A DNA stretch of 64,000 bases from Orbilia blumenaviensis (taxonomy: Eukaryota > Ascomycota > Orbiliomycetes > Orbiliales > Orbiliaceae): NCBI GenBank assembly GCA_036872755.1, contig JAVHNS010000001.1, forward strand, positions 3,658,001-3,722,000, in the 5' to 3' direction. A program made the position numbers and the translations under genes. Each line of letters opens with the position of its first letter. Position 1 is the first letter of the stretch. Below, piece by piece: positions 1 through 10,201 of the stretch. The notes under the pieces are model-generated. The model did no database searches and had not been told where the DNA came from. It worked only from the letters and a program-made list of their open reading frames with translations.

Positions 1-809
1 CCCTGCATTTGAACGGTTTGGCTTGATGATCCTACAGAACGCCATACTCCTCAAGTTTTGTGCCATACGCTAGAAAGACTAGAAATACTGACCACCTTCC
101 CGTAGCACCCAAAATAAATCCTAGGTAAAATTCGGAGGGCTTTTAAAGGGTAATATGGAGTGAAATGTTTTTAGTGGGGTCTTGGAGTTTGAGGCGGGTG
201 AGGTTAAACTTATGGGACAGATTGAATGGTTATGTTATGTGTGGGTTGGTGTGAAATAGCTTAGCATAAAATGGCGTCGAAAAGTTAAGAAAAAAAGCGG
301 CGAGAATCAATTCAAACTCTAGTTACGATGACGAGTGCGATGTGTTCACTATGGTACTATATGTGATGTAGCAAAATACTAGTAGTAAAATTATGCTTGT
401 GCGTGAGCTACTAGTACACTAAGGATACGTAGTAATGGAAGCAAAAAAGGCTGACCGTTGTCATGCCCGTGCATAAAGCACTTTATCGAGTAAAGGCTGG
501 ATGCTTGGTATTAGCGTTTTGTTGGATGCACTGATCCTGTGAGATCGATAAAATTATGCAGCCATCACCCGCATATATGTCCCTTGCGAGCGGCAGCCCG
601 CATCGAGATTTCCTAGAGGAGCCAGGGCGCTGGGAACGGGTCGCGAGCAGTTACTTCATATGATGCATTTCCATCTGATGTAGACATTAAACTATTATCA
701 TTCTAAGGCTAAAGGTCGTGCCAATACATTAACGGGACAATAAAACTTCGTGGTATACAAGTCCTCTTAACCGCCTTTTCGATGCCTATCGTACCACATA
801 GTTCTTTAC
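1..809. other. Intergenic, no gene recognised
   Basis: AT-leaning sequence downstream of the minus-strand X325 gene. I found no reading frame with recognisable protein similarity, no tRNA-like fold and no clear repeat. It presumably includes the 3' untranslated region of the neighbouring gene. Confidence 0.5.
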
Positions 810-1537
810 TTAAAATCCACCAAAAACGGCGACAGCAATACCAATGACGCCAGCGACCATGGAAAAGCTCTTCAGACTACCTGATGATGGTGAATTTGTT
901 GGAGAAGGAGCAGATGTGGTTTGGGAGCTTGTGGGCGTATCAGTCGAACCACCAAATATCGCTTCTAAACTAGCATCTTCAGAGAAAGCAGCATCGACAC
1001 CGGTGCCGTTCTTGCAAGTGTCCGGGAGATTCGAAAGAACTCCATTGACGAACCTGACATAGGCGCACTATATCACGCAATCAGCATAATTCCTTCGCTC
1101 CCCGACAAAGGTGTCCATGTGAGGGGTATATGACTTACGGCATACAACATTCCATCAACCGCATTCTGCACGACCTGTACAATCCCTTGCTTTCCAACCA
1201 GGCTCTTGGGCGCTGTCACCCTTGGCTCGCAAAAATCTCCAGCGCCATATTGCTCTACGATTGGGAAGGCCTTGAAAGAGTTGGGACCATCGGGAGAGTT
1301 GCCCTCGATGATACGGAACAGAACCTTAACTTCAGGGTGGGAGGAAGAGTAGGCGACTGCTTCACCATCAACGTGGAACTCGGTGACTGGTGTAGAGTCA
1401 TCGAGAGTGTAGCCACCGCATGGACCTTGATCTTGTTTGGCGGCAGACTTGCCAAAGGGAGTTGGGTAACGAAGAGTGAAGTGGGCATTGGCGACCGACA
1501 CGGTCAAGAGGGAAAGGAGGAGAGATTTGGCGAACAT
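810..1537 (-). CDS. X325/BIM1-like secreted copper-binding protein (LPMO-like fold), GPI-type
   Basis: Two exons, 1537-1139 and 1067-810, with a 71-bp intron (GTAAGT...TAG), give 218 residues. The start at 1537 was preferred to an upstream in-frame Met because it begins directly with a signal peptide (MFAKSLLLSLLTVSVANA). Cleavage leaves a mature N-terminal His (HFTLRYPTPFG), the hallmark of copper-binding LPMO-like proteins. A second His lies in SSSHPEV, and GDFC precedes a conserved Cys. The splice joins GMLYA to CAYVRFVNG, restoring the family's usual Cys-Ala-x-x-x-Phe segment. A Ser/Thr-rich linker and hydrophobic tail (SMVAGVIGIAVAVFGGF) suggest a GPI anchor. Members of this family (BIM1 in Cryptococcus, X325 in Laccaria) bind Cu(II) at the cell surface; BIM1 aids copper acquisition rather than polysaccharide cleavage. 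The gene is divergent from the paralogue at 2625. The family call is firm; copper uptake is inferred from the family. Confidence 0.88.
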
Positions 1538-2624
1538 TGTATAAAGATGATTAAGTCCTATTAGGAAAACAGCCGGTGGCTCTATTGGGGATACAGGCAA
1601 TGAGGCAAACAATTGAGTCTGGAGATGTTCAATCAGGGCGCGCGGTGAATAGCAGTATTCGGGCTATAGTGGTGGGCTATGTGTAGTGAAGAAAAAGGTC
1701 AAAGAACAGAAAGCCAATCCGGAACTTAACGCGCCAACAGAAAAAATTAACTACCAAGTAGTAATACCAACCCGCAAAAAAGCTGAGCCGAGATCCGTGC
1801 TTGTGTAGTGTAATGGCATTACTAAGAAGCAGGCGCCTGTCCTGCCTGAGGAATATCATGATGCATCTTAAGCCTAGCCACATGGACTGGCACGTCGAGA
1901 ATTTGAGGGCCGGCGTCGAGTTAACGTTCCCAAGAGACGACGGGAAGAGCTGTGTTGTGGGGAGCCAAGCCTTGGCGCGCCTGGAAACCATCGCAAATAT
2001 GCTCACGCTTGACCTGTTTGGGAAATGGAGGTGCAGGCGGCCCAACGCAGCAACACCCAGTTTCCAACGTTTGGAGCTCACCTGCCCGCTGAATATCCAC
2101 ATCTCGAACATCTGCGGCCTTGGCCAATGAACGGCTGAATATCGATTGAGTCCATTTCGTGATGGAAACTGTCTCGCGTTCATGTTCATGCATGTGCATA
2201 ATCGATAGCGTTCGGTGTTCTGGCGTCGACCGGGCCATACGAGACAAAAGGTTTTCTGAGCTACCTAGCTTAATTAGCTTGCAGCCAACTAACGTCCTTG
2301 TTAACCGGGTTTCTGCGATATTGCTTTTTCACAAAAATTTAGCATTCCCGCCGTCCAGGACGTTGGCTTGGACCCCATTTTCGTTTTTGTTCGATTGACT
2401 AGATTGCTGGGTGTTTCTATTGCGAAAGCACGGGCAGAGGTCAAGAGAAACGATTATATAAGATGCTGCGATCGCTGCTCTTTCCAGGCGGTACCTTTTG
2501 TCTGAACCCTCACTCCACTCTCCATCATTTCAATTGAGCGCCTGGACACCTCATTCCATACTATATTCCTTATACAATAATATATCAATTGACTTTGAAA
2601 TATTCCAATCGACAATTGCCCACC
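1538..2624. promoter_or_regulatory. Shared divergent intergenic region of the two X325 genes
   Basis: About 1.09 kb separates the two X325 start codons and must contain both promoters. Several 60-170-codon open frames run here on both strands but have no recognisable family, so I treat them as chance frames. No copper-responsive element was identified with confidence. Confidence 0.5.
2453..2463 (+). promoter_or_regulatory. TATA-like box upstream of plus-strand X325 gene
   Basis: The sequence ATTATATAAGA lies about 165 bp before the start codon at 2625. It is the best TATA match in the interval. Position and match are suggestive only, because transcription starts cannot be seen. Confidence 0.35.
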
Positions 2625-3422
2625 ATGCTTGTCAAGACTCTCGTCGCCGCTGCCACTTTTGCCACCGCCGTCCAGGCCCATTACTCGATTGAATACCCCA
2701 CATGGAGGGCTGATTCCTTCGAGGATCCATATGATCAGTGGATGAGACCTTGTATGTCGATTCATCCTGTGTATTATGTCTCGTAATATACGTATGCTAA
2801 CAGTATTCCACAGGCGCCGGTGCCAACGTAACCCGAAACCGCACTGAATGGCCTCTCGATGGTGGTTCCCTCGTTTTGGGACTTCACCATTCATTCGACT
2901 ATATCTTCGTTAACCTTGGTCTCGGTTCCGAAGCTACTAGCTTCAACATTTCCCTCACCCCCAACTTCCTCAATAACACTGGCAACGGAACCCTTTGCAT
3001 TCCAAGGCTCCCGATACCAGCGGGTGTCGAGATTCGCGATGGACAGGACGCCTCCATCCAGGTTGTTACTGTTGGCAAGTCTGGTAGCGCTTTGTACAAC
3101 GTATGTGCCACCACTATTGCCTAGATTCTTCGACGGTCTGGATGTTATACTGACATTGGTCATGCAGTGCGCCGATATTCGCTTCTCTCAAAACGCTACT
3201 ATCCTCTCTGGTGATGATTGCATGAACACCACCAGCGGCCCACTGATCTATGTTCAAGACCAGAACGCTATTGCTGCCGCCCAGGACGACGACAAGGACG
3301 ATGATAAAAACGCCACCTCTGGCGACAAGCCCTCCGCTGCTGTCCACGGGTCTTCGATCCACGTCTTAACATCGACGGTCGCAGTCTTGATGGCTATGGT
3401 GGTTGCTTCCGGCTTACTGTAA
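2625..3422 (+). CDS. X325/BIM1-like secreted copper-binding protein, GPI-type (second copy)
   Basis: Three exons, 2625-2751, 2814-3100 and 3168-3422, with 62- and 67-bp introns, encode 222 residues. The signal peptide MLVKTLVAAATFATAVQA leaves mature His1 (HYSIEYPTWR). A His-His pair (LGLHHSFDY) sits where the family has its second copper-ligand His. Conserved Cys occur in RPCAG, GTLCIPR, YNCADIRF and DDCMN. There are several N-glycosylation sequons (NVT, NRT, NIS, NNT, NGT, NAT). The C-terminus has an acidic DDDKDDDKN stretch and then a hydrophobic tail (HVLTSTVAVLMAMVVASGLL), as in GPI proteins. It differs from the first copy in lacking the Asp just before the conserved Cys (GTLC against GDFC). 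Both copies have an intron just before the Cys-Ala codons (YN^CAD here, YA^CAY there), supporting common ancestry. Expected role: extracellular copper binding. Confidence 0.88.
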
Positions 3423-4209
3423 ACTGGATTGCATGTTTAATGTTTAATTGTTAATGTGGTGGATGATCATATATATGAACTGCCTAACGTAGTACTCACG
3501 GGATTATTATTTTTACTCCCTATCCCGTGAGATGTTTTGAATGTACGATACCAGATACCTGTTTAGTCTAGTATTATTTAGTGGTAATAAGATACCAATG
3601 ACGTTTTCAGTCATGAAAGTCTATGAGATCTAAAATCGACCTGAACCTTAGAAATTTGCGCTTGTGTAACAGTTAGGAATACGGGTAGGCGATCCCTTTT
3701 AACCTTAACTTTATTTCTCAAGCGAGGCTGTCTTGCGAGAAACTTCCAAGCGACTATAGACGTTACGGGTGCACATTAGTTTTCTTTCCTTGATCAACCT
3801 TTTTAAGGGCTCAATATGGCAGTTTGAAGAGAAAACTTAACTTGGAACCCGAAAATAGGATTCCCAGTCTAAAATTTTGCAGCTTTTACGAATTCGATTT
3901 TTCTGAAATGCAAAGTTTCTTGGCTATGGACGTTGGACACTGCCACATTACATTATGGGCTGGCGTTATCATGCAATATTGCAGTGTATCTTCGCTATGG
4001 AACTGTAGTAGATGGTTTCCAAATCCCACCCCTCCATCTAACTGTTGATTACAACGTGGTTCGACTTCGAAGGCTTACATGGACTAAAGATGGCCCATCG
4101 AGCGAGTGTGACTACTATACTGGAGATTCGAGTGGGATTGGTGCAAAATCAATCGTATCAGACTGGCATTGCAGATACAGTATCATCTAAAACTTCGTCG
4201 CGCTTCGGA

Positions 4210-4709
4210 CTGGTCTCGTAAACCAGCCTCAACGGAGCAGAACACTCCGTTGAGCTTCGGACCACAATAGTATTATAAAAGTCAACCTTACCATCACAGT
4301 AGCTTATGGAGCTACAGGTAGTTTTAATTAGTAAATCGGTGGTCTCTATAGTTAGTTGCAACTATTTATCTAGTCCAGCTCTACGAGACAATCCAACTAT
4401 TTTGAAGAGATCGATCTCGAGACCAAGTGCTGCAAGCTACATCGTTCCTACAACAAACGTACAGACTTTTGGTAAACTAGGGTGATAACTTGGATGGTTC
4501 CAAGGATCTAGAGCTTGAGAACTGAGGAATTGTACATGTACAATTGTAGCTTCTTTAGATCAACCGCGAAACAACATTAGACCGTAATACTCTTCTTCCG
4601 AGTCTGCGACTTTCCTCTGGAAGTCAAAGCTTATAATACAATATTTGACGAATAGAGGCATCCAGAATAACACATAGGCCACTTCGTAGAGGCTGGTTTA
4701 CGAGACCAG
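4210..4709. mobile_element. 500-bp element with perfect 21-bp terminal inverted repeats (MITE-like)
   Basis: A 21-bp segment at 4210-4230 (begins CTGGTCTCGTAAACCAG) is repeated exactly inverted at 4689-4709. Each end is itself near-palindromic (CTGGT-7nt-ACCAG). Just inside the left end is a second perfect hairpin, CTCAACGGAG-7nt-CTCCGTTGAG (4228-4254). The interior has no coding potential. The outer flanks share the dinucleotide GA, a possible but unconvincing target duplication. The right end with its inner flank (4679-4700) matches 38684-38705 at 21 of 22 positions, so the motif is dispersed. A non-autonomous transposon or foldback element is the simplest reading; no transposase is present. 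Confidence 0.55.
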
Positions 4710-5363
4710 GAACACCATATCGGATACGATGAAGTATTCTATTTCGATACCCGGGCACCATCACACCCGTTGTTATATATGCTCGTCAGTTCTTTGGAGT
4801 TCCCATATGTATACGCCTAGTTTAAAGTCGATCATATTGCTGCGCCTCGTTCGATTTCTAATAAGGAAGGAGGAGCCCATGCAAATAACCAGAATCCTAA
4901 CGCTTGGTCTTGCAAACAATTGACCGAGCCCTGCGTAAAAATCTAGGATGTTCCCGAGTAGAGCGAGAGGTCAAGCCATAGTATTGTAGTCGGCCATATA
5001 TGCATACTCGTATCTCAGATTAGGACCCGAACCACTGAGCCATCTGGCCTCGGTCAGGGCACGAGGCACGGGGAACCCGATTAATAGAATATTCGGATTG
5101 GAATTTGATATCGACTTATGCATATGCATATCGATACTGGCACAAGAAGATGTATCCCCCATGACTACTTGGTGTGCATATGCCTCGAGCTCCAGTCCCC
5201 TAAGCATGATATCGCATGCGTCGAATTTGTATCATATCCGATATAGAATCCAGTCAAACCCGCGCCCTTCTCTTGGCTAAAGCATCGGCATATCGACTCG
5301 GAGATCTTAAAGTTTCTAAAGGACAGCTATTTTGAAAAAGCTCGGTCCCTTGATTCTTTTTGG

Positions 5364-5395
5364 TTTTTTTTTTTTTTTTTTGAAAAAAAAAAAAA
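5364..5395. repeat. Head-to-head T18 / A13 tract
   Basis: A run of 18 T, one G, then 13 A. It can fold into a perfect A:T hairpin. It lies in otherwise gene-free DNA. Confidence 0.7.
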
Positions 5396-7963
5396 GGCTT
5401 TCGAGACAGTTCATATAAAAAGAAAAGGGCGTTAAGGCTTAAGGGCGGAGGAAGGAGGAAAGCCAAGCTCGCGTAACAGAAGCTAGAAGTACCACCCGGA
5501 TGATCCGTCATGAAGTTAAGCAGATCGGGTTTGACTGCCTCTCTGTCGTGCCTCGCGCTGGTTTCATACTTTCAGAGAATAGGAAGGCCTGTTTTGATAA
5601 TGGTTCTTAACGGTCTTTTTAACACTCCTACTGTCTCGCCAATGAGAACTAATGTATATCCAACAAAAGATATTCTTATAAATCCGGCGCGCAGGCCCGG
5701 AGGAACCTTACTGGACGGTCAGTGCGTCGTCAAAAGCTGCCGTTGAAGGTTATGGTATGCGTTATGATCGAGGTGGCGCCACCAGTTATGAAACCTTAAC
5801 GCTTTTTTGCCTTATCTTCAAATAAAGATCCGATTGATAAAAAGAAGAAAATTTTCTGTTCGGGGGGAGTGCATGCTCCTCTCAACGTGGAACTCTCTAG
5901 CCACGCCTTGAACATGGGCTGTCAATCTGCTACAAGACCCACCTCGTTGTGTTGCAGATGTTGCAAGAGTATATTGGGAACGGTTAAGACTTCCTCTCAA
6001 TTGAAGTTCGTGGCAGGAATTGTCGGATGTACTCCACAAGGGCGGCACCGTTGAAAGTCAAAAAAAGTCAAAAAAATCTTATCATCCAAAATCTGAGGTG
6101 CAGGAGGTTTTAAGATCTTTGGTATCGAAGAAAAAGAAGGACAACTACGGTAAACTTTAAACTTAGGTGTGTTTAGCACATCCGCTATCATAACAGCATA
6201 GCCTAAGATTTCCCTAGCGAAAATTCACGAGTCAGGGAACGCTGACCCGAAGTCGAGACAATAGGGATCTATGTATTCGTCATCAGCCAAGTGCCTAGAT
6301 GCTTTCTCATACATCAATTGAGACAAGCCGGAGACTTAGGCGCTTGGTGTTGACAGGTTGTTCAAGGAATTTAGGTAGCGAAGTCGAAGGCTGAGGGCAT
6401 GCAACCGTAAGATACATGTGCATCCTAGGAAAGACATTTCGATTTTTCTGGTTTAAGCATTACATATTTTTTAGAAATCATCTTGGTGTCATCTTGGATA
6501 GGGAATAAATTTTCCAAAGGTCCTCGATATGCCCACTTCGAGGTTGGGGCCAATGGTGATGCTCTCTTTCCAATGCTTCAGAAGAGGTTGATATCCGGAG
6601 ATCATGAATCCGCGCTGCCTCGGCTTGGATGTCCATTTTCTTTTAAAACATAATGCCTGGTCCATGCTCACTTTTTTTTTTTCTTTCATGATGTCACTTT
6701 CCTGGGAAATGCACCGCCATCCCGTAAAGTAACCAACATGCAAGTGCACGCGACGTAACAAAATTCTCCTTCCCGCGAGATCGAAGCTGCCATCCTAAAA
6801 TCTTCAATTGATCAAGTCTTTTCAGATCTTTGGATTTGATCACATCGTTCAAAGAGTTTGTGCATCGCTCCACAATCATCAACTTCAACACACTCCGAGT
6901 TTCATGATCAGCAAGGTTCCTGGTTCGGGAGATTCCAGTGGACCAATCAATCCCTGTCCCTGCGCAAATCGTGCCATGAAAGGGCCGCAAATGGTTCTTA
7001 TTAGCCTGCGTTAGAACCCAAGCGACATATTATTCCAATTCCGGGTCGAGGCCCTGGTTTGACAGCACATTTGAACGGGCGGGAAAACCGCCCCGGGGTA
7101 GTTACGTATAGATTGTTGAAAGATTGAAAAGGTTCCAGTCCAAGGACCCTAATTCAATATACCAAGATTGTTGAGAGTGGCAATTGCAACATTCTGGAAT
7201 GCAAAGATGTGGATTCTTTTGTGGGTTCGGGCCACGGGACGGTTATTTTCCAAAATTTGACAAACCATGCCATGTCGCCGGCGGAGTGGGTGCAATGTGT
7301 GGTACACCGCATCTGGCTGTGTTTCCGTCGCTCAAAATTTCTTTTCGGGTTTGGTGATTAAATGCAAAGATGAAGATCCAAGATCCAGCCAAGTGAAAAC
7401 ACGTCGTACCTGGAGCTGGGAACCGGTGAACACGGAATAGCTTGCATGTTCGTCTATGCGTTTTACTCGGTAGCGGCATCGCAGGCGAGGATGAGTGAAT
7501 ATTTGATCCATTGAGTAAACTTTTAATGCTCCATGAACGGCTGGAGACGATGCATGGATTGGGGATGGAGTGCATTGTGCCTATCAATCATCTCGCATCG
7601 TTGTGCATCTTCGTTGGGAGGTATCTTCCGCTATGCACGCTCAGGCTTGCCCGTGTAGGTAATTCTTGGTGAAGCTGTGCGCAATACAATGCAATGCCCA
7701 TGGAGGGGCATCTAAGGCCGGTTCCGTGGCAAGGAGATATCTCATGGTATTGATGAACTAGAGGCTATCTATAGAACGGCTGTGTCTAGCCTTGGGGTCT
7801 CAGGGCCAATCGAATCGGTGTGTCGAGGTGAGACTTGGGCTTCGGGGTGAACAGCGGCTGGACATTGAATCCCTCTACTAGTGGTCAACCTTCCAGGAAC
7901 TCGATTGGACAAAGCAATGGAATCTATTCTCAATTCGGCGATCGCGAGAGAAGGGAGAAAGGG

Positions 7964-7988
7964 AAAAAAAAAAAAAAAAAAAAAAAAA
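7964..7988. repeat. A25 mononucleotide tract
   Basis: Uninterrupted run of 25 A following a purine-rich stretch (GAGAGAAGGGAGAAAGGG). No element boundary was found around it, so a retroposed tail cannot be claimed. Confidence 0.8.
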
Positions 7989-9359
7989 GGATGCTATTGA
8001 TATCAGTAGAAATGTCAGGATGTCCAACTAGGAAACTTGCCAATATTTCCTCAATTAAGTGGCACCGCGATAACAAGATTCCTATCTGACGTTAGATGTA
8101 ATTTGGAACCGGTGTTCTGATTAATATATATTTTGGTATGTGCCAACATACGACAGGGCATATGGATTTTCTTAAGATTGTTGGTTCCTTCGGGCGGGTC
8201 GTTGTGTCCGGAATACTACCTGGGTCGTACGTTTACGTTCAAGAACTAGGGCGTCGATTCGAAACCGTCCTGAGATGATCCAGTTCCATACTCCGTACCC
8301 GCTTGAACAATCGGTGAAGCTGAGGCTGGTCTTTAATAACATATTATATATTAGTACTTAAAATATCAGATATCTACGTAAGTTAAGTATATAGTCAGAG
8401 TGCTGCCGAGTTACCTGTCGAAGGGGGTGGTTTTGAAGCTTCTTTCCTCCATTCTTTTCTCTCCGCATGTCATTTCAGCTCCGGAAGCTGCTAGTCTGCA
8501 CCTCTTTTTGTTATTTTTATCTTTATTTATAATATTCTGAATTCAAAAACAATAAAAATAAAATAAGATAAAATCGGATTAATTGTTCTTATTCATTTGC
8601 TTTGCATTTTGTCCTTGTCGATTCGATTCTCACAACTTCTATTGATGGTTATATAGTAGGGTAGGCTATACCAACACTGTCTACACGCCATATAATATAG
8701 AGTAGGTCCCTTTTTTTCTACCAAACCATCTCGCCGTTGACTCAAAGGGAGAACGTTAACATCAGCATCAACATCTCTATCAGATCTCCTCTTCTAATCT
8801 ACCTATCCCATCTACCCGCTATTACCAAGTCCTGCCGGCGGGCAAAATAGCTCCATCATCACCAACATCATCATCAAAATCGTCCGCCTTCTCTCGGGGA
8901 ATCTGATCTGATCAGATCATTCAATCGATTCTGACCTATCTCCTACCTCCTAGTACTGACTAGTGCTTCTATGCTAGCCGTAACTACTCCTCTGGTGGTA
9001 ACTACCTACTAGGCAGGCTTCGAGTAACATCGACCCAAAACTAAGAGCGTCTATTTGGCAGACCAGGTTAGTGCTGTTTCATCACCCCTCCACGCTCCAC
9101 GACCACCAACCAGGCCTCGGAGCTGGTCCAGTGCAGCCAAGCCACCCACGTTCTGTTCCCCTGGGCTTTCCTGCAAGTGCCTGTGCTTTGCTGTGGGGAG
9201 GCAAGTGGAGTTCCGATTTGCTTGTTTGGATACCCGCTTGCTATTAGACTACCACTTCTACTGGTACGGTTACGGTTACGGTACCGTACAGACAGACCTA
9301 CCTACATACAGGTAGGTACGGGCGTCGGTCCCCTGCTTGCTGGTGGTGCCTGTCCTGTG

Positions 9360-9660
9360 GTTGTTCTCTCTTCTCCCCCTGCACAGAGTCTTAGCAGCCA
9401 CACCAACAACCTCCTTTTATATGATCATCCTCTCTCCTCTCTCACCGTCTTCCCTTCCCTTACTCTCTCCCTCACCGCATTCGCTGTATCGACAGCTCGC
9501 CTTGGCCTTCATTTTTTTGTTTTCGTCGCTCCTTGCCTTATTCTCCTTTCCCTTGCGGAAAGCTGGTTGTCTGGTCTTTCTTTCTTGTCTTCCCCTTCTA
9601 ACACTAGTATATTTCCCACAGATTCCTTACTTTCTAGAACCGGACTTCTGGACCCGACCT
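9360..9660 (+). promoter_or_regulatory. Pyrimidine-rich tract in the leader of the metalloreductase gene
   Basis: About 300 bp dominated by CT on the plus strand, ending some 540 bp before the start codon at 10202. Such CT blocks often precede transcription starts in filamentous fungi. The three long open frames here are Ser/Leu/Phe/Pro-rich by-products of the CT bias. Confidence 0.4.
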
Positions 9661-9882
9661 CCAATTCCTCATCATCGCCCCCTCCCCCAAAATAAACCCA
9701 AACCAAACGCTTCTTGCTTCTTGCATACCGAAGGGAGATTCACTCTTTTGCTCTCCTTCGACGTTACGAAATAGAAACGTCACGATCTTTTCCCAAACAA
9801 AAATAAAAAAATTATTTAGAAACTCTACATCAGAAGTTTCAGTCGCTACCTCGGTTTTCCCGGAGCTGTTAGCGTTTCGTTT

Positions 9883-9907
9883 CAACTGTCAACTGTCAAC
9901 TGTCAAC
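9883..9907. repeat. Tandem 7-mer CAACTGT x 3.5
   Basis: Three perfect copies of CAACTGT followed by CAAC, in the presumed 5' untranslated region of the metalloreductase gene. Each copy contains an overlapping TGTCAAC. No regulator is assigned. Confidence 0.8.
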
Positions 9908-10201
9908 CATCCAACGACAAGGACAACATTCTATTGTCAACTTTCATTAAAAGGCATATGCGCTAGTCGCTCGATTTGATTTCTCAGAACTCCTCGACAA
10001 AAGTCTTAAATATTTTAGGGTCACCAAGAACTCTAATATATCCGATTCCTTCGACCATTCCTTTAACTGGGCAACAAGAACGGGTTTCTGTTAGAGATAT
10101 TTGGGCAGCCGACTGTACCTTCAACTCGCGACAAGAATAACCAACCTTGCCTCTTTCTTTCCAGACCCTCAATTTCAGCAGGACTTATATTATTATTCAA
10201 T

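Larger units (their letters stand above)
3423..10201. other. 6.8-kb stretch without a recognised gene
   Basis: Many short open frames occur on both strands, none with a recognisable domain. The stretch contains the inverted-repeat element at 4210-4709, a T18/A13 head-to-head tract near 5364-5395, an A25 tract at 7964-7988 and the long leader of the metalloreductase (about 8.4-10.2 kb). Lineage-specific small genes cannot be excluded without transcript data. Confidence 0.5.

Noticed and set aside
5011..5090. tRNA-like A and B boxes on the minus strand (TGGCTCAGTGG, GGTTCGGGTCC)
   Set aside because: The two boxes overlap instead of being 30 or more bases apart and no cloverleaf can be drawn.
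9177..9774. 172- and 145-codon overlapping frames upstream of the metalloreductase
   Set aside because: Both lie in the pyrimidine-rich leader with composition set by the CT bias; two overlapping frames of equal quality argue against either.
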